64,000 bases of DNA from Umbilicaria muhlenbergii. Lineage: Eukaryota > Ascomycota > Lecanoromycetes > Umbilicariales > Umbilicariaceae. This document shows, piece by piece, positions 20,828-31,621 of this stretch. The notes under the pieces were generated by a model. It had not been told where the DNA came from, searched no databases, and saw only the letters and a list, made by a program, of their open reading frames with translations. The position numbers and the translations under genes were made by a program. The stretch covers positions 3,313,072 through 3,377,071 of the forward strand of contig KK106983.1 in assembly GCA_000611775.1 (NCBI GenBank). The letters are read 5' to 3'. Positions within the stretch are counted from its first letter, which is position 1; every line of letters begins with the position of its first letter.

Positions 20828-23800
20828 TCACTCTGGCGGCGACTGCGCCAGTCCATTCAGCCTCCCGTTCGGCCCCAACATGCTCGGTATCGGTTTTCTT
20901 CTTGCTTTCGCGGTGTTAATCCGCGGTACGCCTTGATAGACTCGGGGCTCTTTCATCAATGTCGGATCAAGTTTTGCCGGTACTGTGGGTCAATTCCAAG
21001 TCAGCAAAGATGTGCTGCAAAGTTTTCAAGAACGACTCATAGCGATGAGAAACATATTTAGCACTGGGCAAAACCTACTTCTTGTGATGATTGATCGATA
21101 GTCGCCTGGAAATCTACCTGTAGGCGGCGTCGCGGCGGCAGACCGCCATAGGTGGTCGGAAGTATCGGAGAGAAAGCTGGTAGTTGATTTACTGAAGAAG
21201 GATGTGCGGCCGCGGTTCTTTTTGCAAAGAATGATCTGGTCGAAAAGTAATATTGCCGGGTCATTGGCCGGTTTCAATTCACGTTCATGGATGAACTCAT
21301 TGAACCCTGCATGGTGTGTCAGCTTGGACGACTGAAGATCGTGGAGCACGTAAGCCGTTGAGTATCGATAGATAATTACCTTGCGTTTGCTGCAGCGTGT
21401 GCACGTAATCAGCATTCTCGCGGGGAAGGCTCTTTAGAAACCCTTCCATGTTAAACCGATAAAGCATCCCGGCCTTCTTTTGGTCGCCAGACGCTGGCTG
21501 AAGAAACTTCCTGTAGGTGTAGAAGAGGCTTGCGAAACATCTCACGAAGGCTGCGCGAATTTGTTCTGGATGGAACGCCGCGGGGCAGACAATGCAGATC
21601 TGGGTGGCACAGCGGCCATGAGCACTCATACCACACTCAGTGCATTTGTAGATGCCTTCCTCGGCTTTATCATCACATACAGAGCAGAGTGCCCTGTCTT
21701 CATGTGGCCGCCACTGAAGGCAGTGGCCTTCCCTCCAGCTTGTCGTCTCTGTGTTACGAACGGGCTGCATCAAGACATTAGGCATGACCGTCGAAGCTGC
21801 CAGAGTTGACTGGGCATACGTCGAAGGCGCGTAATTTGATGTCGACTGACCGTCGGTGGATATCGTTGCCATCGACAGACTAGAAGAGTGACCACTAAAG
21901 GGCATGCTCGGGCGCCTTAACGTGGGCACTCGGTCGAAACCAAACGACGAGCTTCGCCGAGATGATGCATCGAAATGTCCCGAACGCTTTTCACGGAGTG
22001 TTGCTTGTAAAGCAAAACCAGAGTCGTTGCGAGAGACAGGTGTTGTGGGTAAAGGTGGGAAGGAAACTGACGTGGGCGAGAGTCCAGGAGACTCAGCCGA
22101 ACCTTTCGCAGTGGAACTCGTCGAAGGGCGGTCACCTGACCGCCGGGAATCATTCTTGGACTGGGTAAAAGCATTAAAGACAGGAGGTTGAGGCGTGAAG
22201 TTGGAGCTACTATCGCCGAAAGAAGAGGAGTTCAAGCTGACGAACTTGGCTAGCGAGCTGGGCGGTGCATTACCGGTAAATATCGATGGGTTCTCCGACG
22301 AGAACGCATCGAATGGGAAAGTCTCAACAGCATAGGCAGGTGGTCCTGATGGGACGCCATAACGATTGTGGTGTTGGGCTGCGACGTGCAGCAGGGACGT
22401 CAACTTCCGTCGCTGCTGCTTTGGCAGTGGCGCAGGTTTCGCCGTGCTTTCAATCTCGTCTTGATCCAGATCGACAAGTACAAAATCGTCCTCGGGCAGC
22501 TCGATCTTCTCATACCGCCGCTCGATGCCGACAATGTAGGGACATGGAGCGTCCAGAGCCTGGATCAATCTTGCTGGAAGGATCGGTATAAAGATACCAG
22601 ACCAAACTAGCGGATATAGGAGTTCAATCAAGGCTTTACTCGCGAGATGCAGCATCGATGTATGCGATGACAATAGAATAATGCGAGATTCTGATAGCGC
22701 AAACTGTCAAATTGTGTCAGTGGAGATATTGTATCAGCAGGGATTTTCGATCTTACCTCGAACAGAATTACAATATTAGGTATTGACAGGGCACGGAACA
22801 AAGCATATAAGTCGGTCTAATAGCAGCAGTCAGCTTCTAGTACGTCTGATAGGTACAACTGAACTCACGTTCCGGGATCCGGGGAGCTCATTAACAGCCT
22901 CATTTCTCGCGAACAGACGAAGTTCCCTTACAGCAATCTCAACCTGGGTCTTTGATGATATTGGACTCAACGCCTCAGCGCACAAGTTGACAACATATCT
23001 TTCAAGCGGTTGCCATGTGCCAATTTTCGGTGAGCTTGGCGGTACCCGCAGTATGCCCCCATTCGTCATGGGTACAACAACAGCCCTAAGCCACTCCTTC
23101 CAGAAGCTGGTGAGCGATGGGTCTCGACCGAGGATTCCGTAAGACCTTGGAATCCAGAGGCCAGTCTCTCCATCTGTCAAGCCATCAATTTTCGATGCAG
23201 CACCATGACGCACCGGGCGGAGCAGGTCTGTCATCAAACCGATCTTCTCCTCCACCGCACTGATTTCATCCTCGAGGTTTTCCCGTGCTTCGGAGCCCGA
23301 CGACACCGATGGCAAGCGTGCCAATAGCCTTGAGAGTTTCGCCCGCTCTATAGCCAACCTTTCGCCCAGACTACTTGCCAGCTCCCGCTCTTCGTCCGTC
23401 ATGTTGTCTCGCCTCCATTCTTCGCATCTTCGCTCGAGCTCTCCCGACGCTTTCTCATTCAACGGCATCCATACGATGATGCAGATACCATGTAACCTTG
23501 AGTTATCGCCAGACGTCATTGCAAAGCCATGCCACGTCGACCTAGGCCGTTCATCGGAGGAGACAATGTTGACATCATTTGGGAATGCGAACATGGGGAC
23601 GTAGTCCGGAAACGAACCCCTCCGTCTGGTCTCATCAACCATGCTTTTAGGAGGGTATCGATCCAGGAGTACAGGCTCGAATCTTCTTTTTAGGGGATGC
23701 ATGTTCGTTTCGGTATTAAGGGGCTGAGGATTAGGTATGACAGAATTGTAGTTACTTAGACGTCTGGATGTGCGAACCGAAGCTATAGAGCAATGGCCGT

Positions 23801-24565
23801 CAGCGTACGATCATTACTACGTCAACATTGCCAATAAACAGATTTTATAGTTTCATTGCCAGGGAACAGTAGATAGAGGAGGAACGGCCCGGGTGCTTAC
23901 CTTGCCTCACAACAGACGTCTGTCTCTTCAAACTGTTCATTTCTCGAAAAGAAATACGCCGTCTGATGCTCCCAACTCCCGATTTGAGGCCTGTAGCTTC
24001 TTCATTGACTATGCGTTGTGTCTTTGGACGGGGCTTTGGCCGATTGGGAACCACCGCTCCTGCGCTGAGGGTGAGATCTGACAAGAAAGAGTCCCGTTCG
24101 GAGGCAAACTTCCGTAAAGCCTTGTCGAAGTCCAAATCATTGAGTCCTCCGGAGCCATTAACTTGAGCTCCCCTGATCGTAGCACTGCTCCTATTACTAT
24201 CCGTGCCCCTACCTTCTGGTGTGAGCGAGATCGACTGGATTGACAGACGCGCTTCGTCGGAGAGCCGCGATAGACGTTGGTAGGAATTGCGCTTGACATG
24301 TCGAGGTGTGAAAGGTGGGCTTCTTGGTGATCCTTCATCTACCTCGGCGAGTCTGTCTTCCTCGATTGTCGTCTTCACAGGCGCTTGCGCGTTGCCACTT
24401 GCCGCCGTGTCTTCCTCTCTACTCCAGCTCAGTTCTTCACTATCGACACCTGCTAGAGTGTCAGTTCTGACATCCCAATTGCGTCGAAGTGGTGTGCAAA
24501 CCAGAAATAAAAAACCAGTCGGCAAGAGGTGCCGAAGATATGTCGGCGGAAGCGACTGGAGCCAT
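20828..24565 (-). CDS. DENN-domain protein with a C1-type zinc finger
   Basis: DENN proteins act as Rab GTPase exchange factors. Seven exons on the minus strand (24565-24502, 24452-23901, 23782-22869, 22816-22757, 22703-21380, 21306-21079, 20982-20828) give 1098 residues. Exon 1 starts MAPVASADISSAPLADWFF, the uDENN opening; a Ser-rich insert follows. The uDENN core resumes near residue 225 (MHPLKRRFEPVLLDRYP) with WHGFAMTSGD, a coiled coil and GLWIPRSYGILGRDP. cDENN spans exons 4-5 (FRALSIPNIVILFE, IILLSSHTSMLHLASKAL, PCPYIVGIERRYE). A Ser-rich linker leads to a C1-like finger at about 850-895 (CSVC, CTEC, H-x2-C, C). dDENN follows, then PRINTAKARRKPIPSMLG. Introns are 49-118 bp; the first has a weak GTTTGC donor. 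Confidence 0.9.
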
Positions 24566-26549
24566 CGGGGAGAGCGCGAGTTGTCATGTAAAGGATTGTG
24601 GGGTGCAGAATGCACGTCAGAACTACGTCGAGATCGTATCGGTGGTCATGGGCGCCATGTGCTGCCAACCGGCGAGTTGTATGGCACACCGTCTTCTAGG
24701 CTGTTCCGGTTCACTCTCCCACTGAGGCCAGAGCGTGTGTCACTCCTTCCAAGCTAGTGGTCGGACGGATTGCTGCTTTAGGTCGACTATGCGGGCGTTA
24801 GGTGGTGAGATTGAATTAGGAGAATGTACGAAAAGCAAGTCAATAATGCTTCGCGTGCCCTCACCTCAGATGCAGCTTAGCAGACCCCTATCGTTGGCAC
24901 ACATGTGCAATCCCTTGGCTCACTATCTAAAGTACTCTCAGTCTATGCTCGAGTAACTCCTAGAAGGGCAGCCGCAGATTATGAAAAGTATTCATTCGAA
25001 CGGCGGTTAATTCGAGCAGTAACAGTTGCCCCATAACGGACTGATAGCAAGCGAAGGTACAAGGGATCAGCGAAGGAGGGGAAGGTGGAGACGGACCCTC
25101 GAATTGCGTCAAGAACGTTGTCTTTGCCAAATACGTTCAAGCATATTATCTCCTTCTAGAAGATGGTTGGGGGGTCTCGGTTTAAAGCACATCAACCTCC
25201 GGCTTCTGAGCGAGCACAGCGCCGTGAATGAGATTTCATTCGCCCAAAGGGTCGAGGACGTGCCTTGTGGCCAGCAGCGGCAGTGATTGCGAGCCAGTGG
25301 CCCAGCGGCCTAGTGGGGCAACTTTTATATAGATTGGCACTAGCACAGCCGCTGCAAAAAGAAGAATACCCTTGTTGTTTGTTTCATCGGCCTACTAAAC
25401 GCTCGAAAGGGCGTCCGTTGTTGAGGCCAAAACGCGGTTAGACGCGTAGCCTACATTGACCTGTACATTCAGGGGTAATGAAGCTGGGTCGTGGTGACGC
25501 AGCCCATGCCGTGCGAAGGAGTAACCGGGGTCGAATTCGATCACGTTACACTGCATCACAACGGCTACGAGTACCGGGCAGACGTCAGAAGTCCCTGTCA
25601 TCGAGCATTCGAGACTACCAGTCGTCAGGCAGGCAGGCGTGGCAGGAGTGTCTTCTGAATGATAATTCGATGCCGATGGCGACGTTGATGTTCGTGCAGG
25701 GATGCTCGCTAGACCATGCCAAACCAGCAGTGCCATCCCACGCCTTGGCTGCAGGGGCTCCTCACGCTGTCGTCCTCTTAAGAATGAAATTACCTTAGAG
25801 ACTGAGTCCTCCCTATCGCTTATACGAGCTTTATCGGTGCCCAATCCAGGCTCAGCTTGACAGCAAATCTCGCAAGTCACGAAACCATTAGTCGATTGAC
25901 CATGCTATCGGCCAGCTTACGTGGAAGGCCGAGCAAGGTCATGACGGCTAAGGGCGGGCTTCAATAGGCTCCCGTTTGCAAGCTATCTATCTTACTTAGC
26001 CTTTGACCAATCTTGGACCCAGCTGGTAGGGCTGTCGACTGTCAATTTATTATAATTGTGATGTACTGCACGCTTCGTCAACTGTTACTCCAATCGTTCT
26101 CCAGCAAAGCTCGCTGATGCACTAATCTCCAACGCCACGTGGGTGAACCTGGAAAGCGCCTGTCTTTGGCTTTCCGTATGTGACGTTCTCCGCCCTCCAG
26201 AACGGCACTAAACACTGAGTGGAAGCATGCCATTGGCTGCGCTTGTAGAGAAATGTTCGATGGCCCAAACCACTCAAGCCCGCAGTGACAGCTTGGCGTA
26301 TTATATCCCCGTTTGCCGCATTGATAGACCTTCACATCGAATATCGGTATCGTTCGAAATCGATCAGGCTTGCCAAGACACTCGAATTTCATTTTTATGC
26401 TGCAGACTAAAGAAACACACGTGCCACGGAATTTAACTTGCAAGACCATGTTGGTGTTTACCCTCACGTAAGAGAAGCGTCGTCACAAGCCCATAGTGGT
26501 AAATGGAGGAGTCAACACCAAATGTCAACATGTATGGCGCACAAAGTCC
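24566..26549. other. Gene-poor 2-kb spacer
   Basis: 1984 bp between the DENN start and the TRAPPC13 stop. The longest frame (25395-25880, minus, about 161 codons) shows no recognisable motif; others (25026-25286, 26078-26467) likewise. No inverted repeats, tRNA or long low-complexity tract noticed. It could hold a non-coding gene or decayed DNA, but I cannot support either. Confidence 0.45.
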
Positions 26550-27720
26550 TCACCGCCTCTTTGTCGTCAACCATCCGGTAGTCAAGTAACCTAAATCCCC
26601 CATGGAACTGCGCCACCGAACATTGAGCTGGCCAAGGATTATTCGTCCATCTTTTGTGAGATCGTTGCGAATCAGTTCTCCACCTTCCTCGACGTCTTTC
26701 CGCTGCTCCAGTAGGAATGCTACCTGCCAAACATCCCGAGGCGCCAGTTTTGTTGAACACTCTTGCCCTAAACTTGGACGGTGAACGTCCCAATTCAAAG
26801 ATGAAGATTTGAACGGTGATCTCGGCTCGAACGTTACCCCCTCGAGAGTGATGGGACCATCTGCCATGTTCTCCAACTGAGCCTCAAGTGTGAAGCGGAG
26901 GAGCTTCCCGTCCATTGATTTCTCGCCTTCTCTTCCTGATGGTGGTAGGTCTGATGCCTTCGTCCGGACGCTGATGCAAGGTTGAGCAATGAACTGATAA
27001 AGCTTCCTAAAAGTTCGCACACGTCCACTGAAGGCTGCATATTCGCCCTTCGACATGGTCGTCTCAGTATAGCTCAGACTTACAGCAAGAATGTGATTCC
27101 CTTCCTCTCTGAGATCAAAGCGGACTATCTTCTGCACAGACTCCCCAGGCTTCATGCCGGATTTTGTAGAACCGTCGTCGGCCGGAGTTAAATCAAGAGA
27201 TGTAGTTTGTGAGGGTGTCTGCATTTCTGCCGCTATCTTGATAGAGGTGACGAGTCGATCGTCCCCAGCGGATAGCTCATTGTTCCCACACAATGTACAA
27301 GAGAATGGTTCTCCTACGTAAGCGGAGCCAAATGACGGCGGTAGGGTAAGCTAGGAGAGCGATCATAAGCAGGCAAATATACACAACTTGGAAAAGTACA
27401 TAAACGTACAACAGGACTGAGAATGAACCGATCATCGGTACTTCCAGCGGGTAGACTCAAAGCTGCCTTTGGGTTGAGAGGCGAACTGGAGCTTTGCGAT
27501 GGTAGAGGATATTGCTGAGCAAAGGAAGGTCTCGAAAGTCTATCTCTTCAATCAACAACTACAAAGCCCTCAGATTCCAGCTCGAAGCTTACCGTAAGAC
27601 TGTCCATTTAAGTCAGCCGCTGGCCTTGTAAGATGGAATGATTTGCGGTGTGACACCTTTCAGGGACACCGAGTGAGGCTCCTTCTGCCCTTCTATAGCT
27701 GTCTGATTTCGGTGGGCCAT
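26550..27720 (-). CDS. TRAPPC13 (DUF974) TRAPP complex subunit
   Basis: Subunit of TRAPP complexes that activate Rab GTPases in ER-Golgi traffic and autophagy. Exons 27720-27657, 27599-27593, 27539-27410 and 27350-26550 (minus strand) give 333 residues. It begins MAHRNQTAIEGQKEPHSVSL; exon 2 is a microexon of 7 nt (TCTTACG) whose splicing yields KVLRLSRPSF. Immunoglobulin-like beta domains follow, with PPSFGSAYVGEPFSCTLC, the hallmark of the family start, then AAEMQTPSQT, RFDLREEGNHILAVSLSY, RKLYQFIAQP and LEAQLENMADGPI. It closes with GDLGYLTTGWLT. Intron borders: GTGTCA...GACAG, GTAAGC...GATAG, GTACGT...CCTAG. Without the microexon the frame fails and the conserved VLRL motif is lost. Confidence 0.9.
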
Positions 27721-27854
27721 CACGTTGTTTACATTGTTCACATTGTGGCCGAACTGAATATTACATCGAGGTGAGCAAGTCTGCAGATCGGATTGGCTGA
27801 ATTAATCAATGGAGACTGACGATGAGGCATCGGAGGGCTAAGCGAAGGATAGCC
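27721..27854. other. Short TRAPPC13 upstream region
   Basis: 134 bp between the TRAPPC13 start codon and the first mobile element, which therefore sits in or next to the TRAPPC13 promoter. Confidence 0.5.
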
Positions 27855-28743
27855 TTGTATATGCGGTGGTTTGCTAATATACCCTGAAAAGTTTTTTATT
27901 GTTACTTTCTCCCCCAATCCCAATTATTTTTTAGTTTATACCTCCTCCCCCAGGATTGAGTTCTATAGATGTGTTTTTAGGCGTTTAAGTTATATGTTTC
28001 AGGTTTAGACGTTCTTGAAAGCTCTGATTTTGACTTCTTGATTTTGCTTGATTTCTGGCTCAATTTCTGGCTCGATTTCTTGCATGGTTTCTTGCTCAAT
28101 TTCTTCTATGGCTAACTATCTCACTATGTAGGAGGACCTCGCTGTCACCGCCTCACCCCGCCCCTCACTGCCGCCGCCGCCACTGCAGCTCCCCTGCTGC
28201 TGTCGCCCCCTCCCCGCTCCTGCAAGACACTCATCCCATATGTGGGAGAGATCTTACAGCTTTGCCTGCCGAATCTGCAGCTTCCTGCCCTTCCTCACCC
28301 GCTCTGTTGCTGCTGCCGCCGCCGCCTTGGAACTGGGCCTCGCCACCCACCCTGATCGAGTGCGTTTTGGAGAGGCTCAGGCATGACGGCTGCAATACTG
28401 ACGGCATGGACAAAGGGAGGGTTGGGGGAGGTTATTAGGTGTTGAAAAAACGTCCGACAAGAAGGGGAAGACTCAATTGCAAGAGGTAGGGCTTAAGAAA
28501 GGGGGGGGTGGCTTGAGGACTACTCCAAAGTACGGGTGGCAGGCTTCAAGCTTTTTCTGAAAAAGTTAGATTTCAGCATGGCGTCAGCGAGGTGGGCTTT
28601 TGAACACTTTCAATTGGTCTATTCTATTCTTCTAAACGTTAGTTATATAGAAGGGGTATAGACTAAAAATCATTGGGTTTGTGGGAGAAAGTAACAATAC
28701 AAAACTTTTCGGGGTATATATTAGCAAATCGCCGTTGTATCTG
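27855..28743. mobile_element. Non-autonomous TIR transposon A, 9-bp target duplication
   Basis: Body 27864-28734 (871 bp). Left arm 27864-27942 and right arm 28655-28734 are inverted copies of about 80 bp, starting CGG(T/C)G(G/A)TTTGCTAATAT and sharing GTTACTTTCTCCC; they differ mainly by transitions and small indels. Flanks TTGTATATG (27855-27863) and TTGTATCTG (28735-28743) match at 8 of 9 bases, so a 9-bp target duplication that has since picked up one change is likely. Nine-base duplications fit the Mutator (MULE) superfamily. The interior is GC- and triplet-rich with CT(G/C) runs (about 28130-28340) and no transposase; minus-strand fragments encode EIEPEIEPEI-type repeats. It is a deletion derivative or MITE. 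Confidence 0.78.
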
Positions 28744-28950
28744 AGGCCGTCTCACATAAGTTCCACTTTGCCCCTGCATACAATCGGAACATGCTCCGTA
28801 ATGATCGCTAAAGTCCTAGAGGCAATTGAAGCGGTGAAGTTGGAGAGAGCTGCTGGACTCTTGATGGTTTTGGATACCCCAAAAGGCATTAGAAGTGGCC
28901 CGAATTATCATAGTCACCCTGAAAGACTGGAACTGACGGGCTCGGACCAG

Positions 28951-29407
28951 GTCGAGGAGTTTTCGCAGCGAAGGACATCCCGGCACAAACAATAATTGAA
29001 GTGTGCCCGGCATTAGTCTTGCCTCCTGAGGATTTGAATACCATCAGAAGCACGCAGCTAAATCATTACACTTAGTCAGTACAAGCTAATCTTTTTGGGT
29101 GCTGGAGCTGATGCATAATAGCAATTGGCCGTATCGAGAAATGGAAAATGGGAAAGGAGTCACAACACAGGCTGTTGTACTAGGATTGGGACCAATGTTC
29201 AATCATTCCACTCATGATCAAAACGTGGTCTGGAAGCGGGATCTCAAGGCTCAGACCGTCACATATCGAGCTTTACGGAACATAAAAGCCGGGGAAGAAC
29301 TCTGCATCAGCTATGGTAGACTATGGTTTGTTGACTCGGATATGGAAGAAGAGGTGGTAGAGGGCGATGGCTTGGACCTTCTCAATAGAATAGCGGTAAA
29401 TGCCTAA
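28951..29407 (+). CDS. Small SET-domain protein, 5' end unresolved
   Basis: SET domains transfer methyl groups to lysine. Two clear exons: 28951-29074 and 29122-29407, joined over a 47-bp intron (GTCAGT...AATAG, branch GCTAAT) that restores LNHYTYNWPY. Core motifs are present: GRGVFAAKDIP, MFNHSTHDQN (the NHS motif) and GEELCISYGRLWF (the Tyr motif). This is a compact fungal type without pre- or post-SET cysteines; substrate unknown. The 5' end is not clear: a CAG acceptor precedes 28951, but no upstream ATG with a phase-matched donor was found (the frame from 28801 is phase-incompatible). The gene may start elsewhere, be truncated or be decaying. Its last codons (AVNA, stop) come from transposon B. 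Confidence 0.72.
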
Positions 29408-30042
29408 AATGAACCCCCCCCCCCCCCCATAACCCTCAAAACTTCATAATTCCTCATTTGACCCTCAGCCTTCTATAGAGTTGCTTTCAGGCTGTCTTTC
29501 ATGCATTTATATGTATGACTCAGGATGTTTAAAAAGGGTCTGAACTGACTCTGATCTACAGTCTACTTGTCACACTGACTCACCTACCTCTTTTCTTTGT
29601 GAAGCTCTTAATAGGTTCATGTAATCGTGCCTCACCAACTAGAATTCAGCACTCTCAGTTGAGTTTTTAACTATAATCTTAATTAAATCATGCCCCGCTG
29701 AGTCCGCCTAAGGTACTAATAATCGTTCTGATAAGTGAATGATTATTAATAGGCGGGTATGGCGGGGCATGATTACCTACAATGAACATCATAAGTATGT
29801 GACAACACAAATGTTTTCTACACCCACCTTTGACTCAGTCTCTGAGAAACAAGTCTTGAGAGAGAGTGAAACACTGTCATCAATTTGTCCCCTGATATTA
29901 ACTTGATTGAGGAAAGAACAGTGCTGACAGTTCTATACTTCAATATTTGTAGGGGGCCAAACGAGGAATTATGAAGTTTTGAGGGTTATTCCGGGAATTT
30001 ACAAGTTGGGGGGGTTATTTTAGGCATTTACCGATAGAATAG
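29385..30042. mobile_element. Non-autonomous TIR transposon B, perfect 9-bp target duplication
   Basis: Body 29394-30033 (640 bp) between identical direct repeats ATAGAATAG at 29385-29393 and 30034-30042. Termini are inverted: CGGTAAATGCCTAAAAT at the left and its complement at the right. Homology continues through ATAACCCTCAAAACTTC to about 29466 (left) and from about 29952 (right), with a C-run (15 C) and a small indel in the left arm. There is no transposase frame. The 9-bp duplication and the CGGT end, shared with element A, point to a MULE-type MITE; arm sequences of A and B are otherwise different. The perfect duplication suggests a recent insertion, into the end of the SET gene. Confidence 0.9.
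29686..29774. repeat. 89-bp imperfect palindrome inside transposon B
   Basis: Outer arms AATCATGCCCCGC (29686-29698) and GCGGGGCATGATT (29762-29774) are exact inverted copies. Inner arms CCGCCT...TAATAATC and GATTATTA...AGGCGG also pair with small gaps. It would fold into a long hairpin. It may be a tiny nested element or a structural part of element B; no clear flanking duplication seen. Confidence 0.85.
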
Positions 30043-30338
30043 ACATAGATTTGTAAAGAAATCACAAGCAGCTCACAAGCATCTCTCAAGCACTGTTCAT
30101 TAGGCATTCGCTGTCTTCGAATGCACTGCCACTGTACTGCTTACTTGTGAAAGACGTTCGCGGGAACATTACTTTTACTTACAGTTATAGTCATCGATTC
30201 TAGGGCTACATCTGTACGTGCCCGAATGACGTCATATCTGAAGCAGACGACAAGACCTCAACCCTTCGAAGTTCAACCACCCATTAATCCTTGAACCAGT
30301 CTGGCTTTCGCCTGTACCTCAGTTCAACAAAGACTACA
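30043..30338. other. Short intergenic
   Basis: Begins with ACATAGATTTGTAA, which in the pre-insertion allele would have completed the SET frame (IDIDL, stop). The remainder is the upstream region of the SWIM/RING gene. Confidence 0.55.
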
Positions 30339-31621
30339 ATGGCAGCACGTACTGTACAAGGTTACCCTGGAGGCAAACTTACCCGAAGTAAGGCGAAGAT
30401 CATGTCTACACCCTTTGAGCCGTCGTCAACCCGCACAGTACCTCAACCCAAGACTCAGCCGGCCTTTCCAGGCAAAGGGGAAAAGCTGTCCGAAGCTCCA
30501 GAGCTGTTATCTTCATTGATTCCGTCGAAGAAGCGCAAGAGGCCGTCCGGTTCCGTACCAGCGCCACTTAACAAGGTACCTGTCGTGGATATCACTGGGG
30601 ATGACAACGAAGCAAATGTGGACCTCACGACAACGCCCAAAAAAAGAAAGACCAAGGCTTTGCCCAAAGGTCAGGGTGAAGAGAAGAGGTTGAGGGTGTT
30701 TAGAAAGAAGGCGCCGTTATCATACATAGAGAAACTTGAGCGAGCAACGGGGCAAAGGTAAGACGCTCTTTGATATTTACGGAGAGATCGCGAACAGAGC
30801 TTATTCTCACAGGATGTTCGTCATCGATCGCATTCGAGAAGGTACAGATGAAGTTCCCGAGGAAACAATCGAGATGGCTGGTACAACAGGCAACATATAC
30901 AGCATCAACATCAGCCATCTCCCAAGCTGTACTTGCCCCGATAATCAGAAGGGCAATCAATGCAAACACATCGTTTACGTATGGTATCTTCGATCAGCTC
31001 AAGGGATCTTTCACTGACCATTCTTCAAGGTCCTACACAAGGTCCTCAAAGCTCCAGCGCACCTCCAGTACCAACTCGCCTTCATCTCCTCCGTGAGCCT
31101 ACCTGGTGATATCAACGCATCTTCATCTACTAACAATCTCCGACAGGAACTCCGCGAAATTTTCTCCAACGCACCTCCTCTCCCCTCGTCCCAAGCCTCA
31201 GACGCCTCAACCGCACAGCCCAACAACCGCAAAGAAGTTTCCGGCGACTGTCCCATCTGCTTCACAGAGTTCGAGCCCGAGACAGAGGATATTGTATGGT
31301 GCAAGGCCGCGTGTGGCAACAACATCCACAAGGGATGTTTCGAGCAATGGGCCCGGAGCCAGAAGGGAAGGGAGGTTCGATGTGTATACTGTCGTTCGCC
31401 CTGGCAAGGAGACGAGGACTCGATCAAGAATATTAAGGCGAAGGGGAAGGTCAATTCGGAGGGGTACGTCAATGTTGCGGCTGAGCTAGGGCTTTCTGGC
31501 GCTAGAGGTAAGTACGACTTGTGGGAATGCTATGCCAGTTTCGCATGCTGAGGAATTGTTGCCATTAGATTACTCTTCGTACCATCAGCCTTGGGTGCGG
31601 AGGCAATTTGGCTACTACTGA
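30339..31621 (+). CDS. SWIM and RING zinc-finger protein, likely E3 ubiquitin ligase
   Basis: Exons 30339-30757, 30813-30978, 31030-31092, 31147-31507 and 31569-31621 give 353 residues. The N-terminus (1-135) is basic and disordered with nuclear-localisation-like clusters (KKRKRPSG, PKKRKTKALPK) and an acidic VDITGDDNEANVDLT stretch that could be a SUMO-interacting motif (inference). A SWIM finger follows (SCTCPDNQKGNQCKHIVYVL), spanning intron 2. Then comes a RING: CPICFTEFE, WCKAACGNNIHKGCFEQW, RCVYCRSPW. The same SWIM-RING order occurs in ZSWIM2- and MEX-type E3 ligases. It ends HQPWVRRQFGYY. Introns are 51-61 bp. Substrate unknown. Confidence 0.9.

Noticed and set aside
25395-25880. Minus-strand frame of about 161 codons in the gene-poor region
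   Set aside because: No domain, signal peptide or repeat; overlapping frames on the other strand are equally long.
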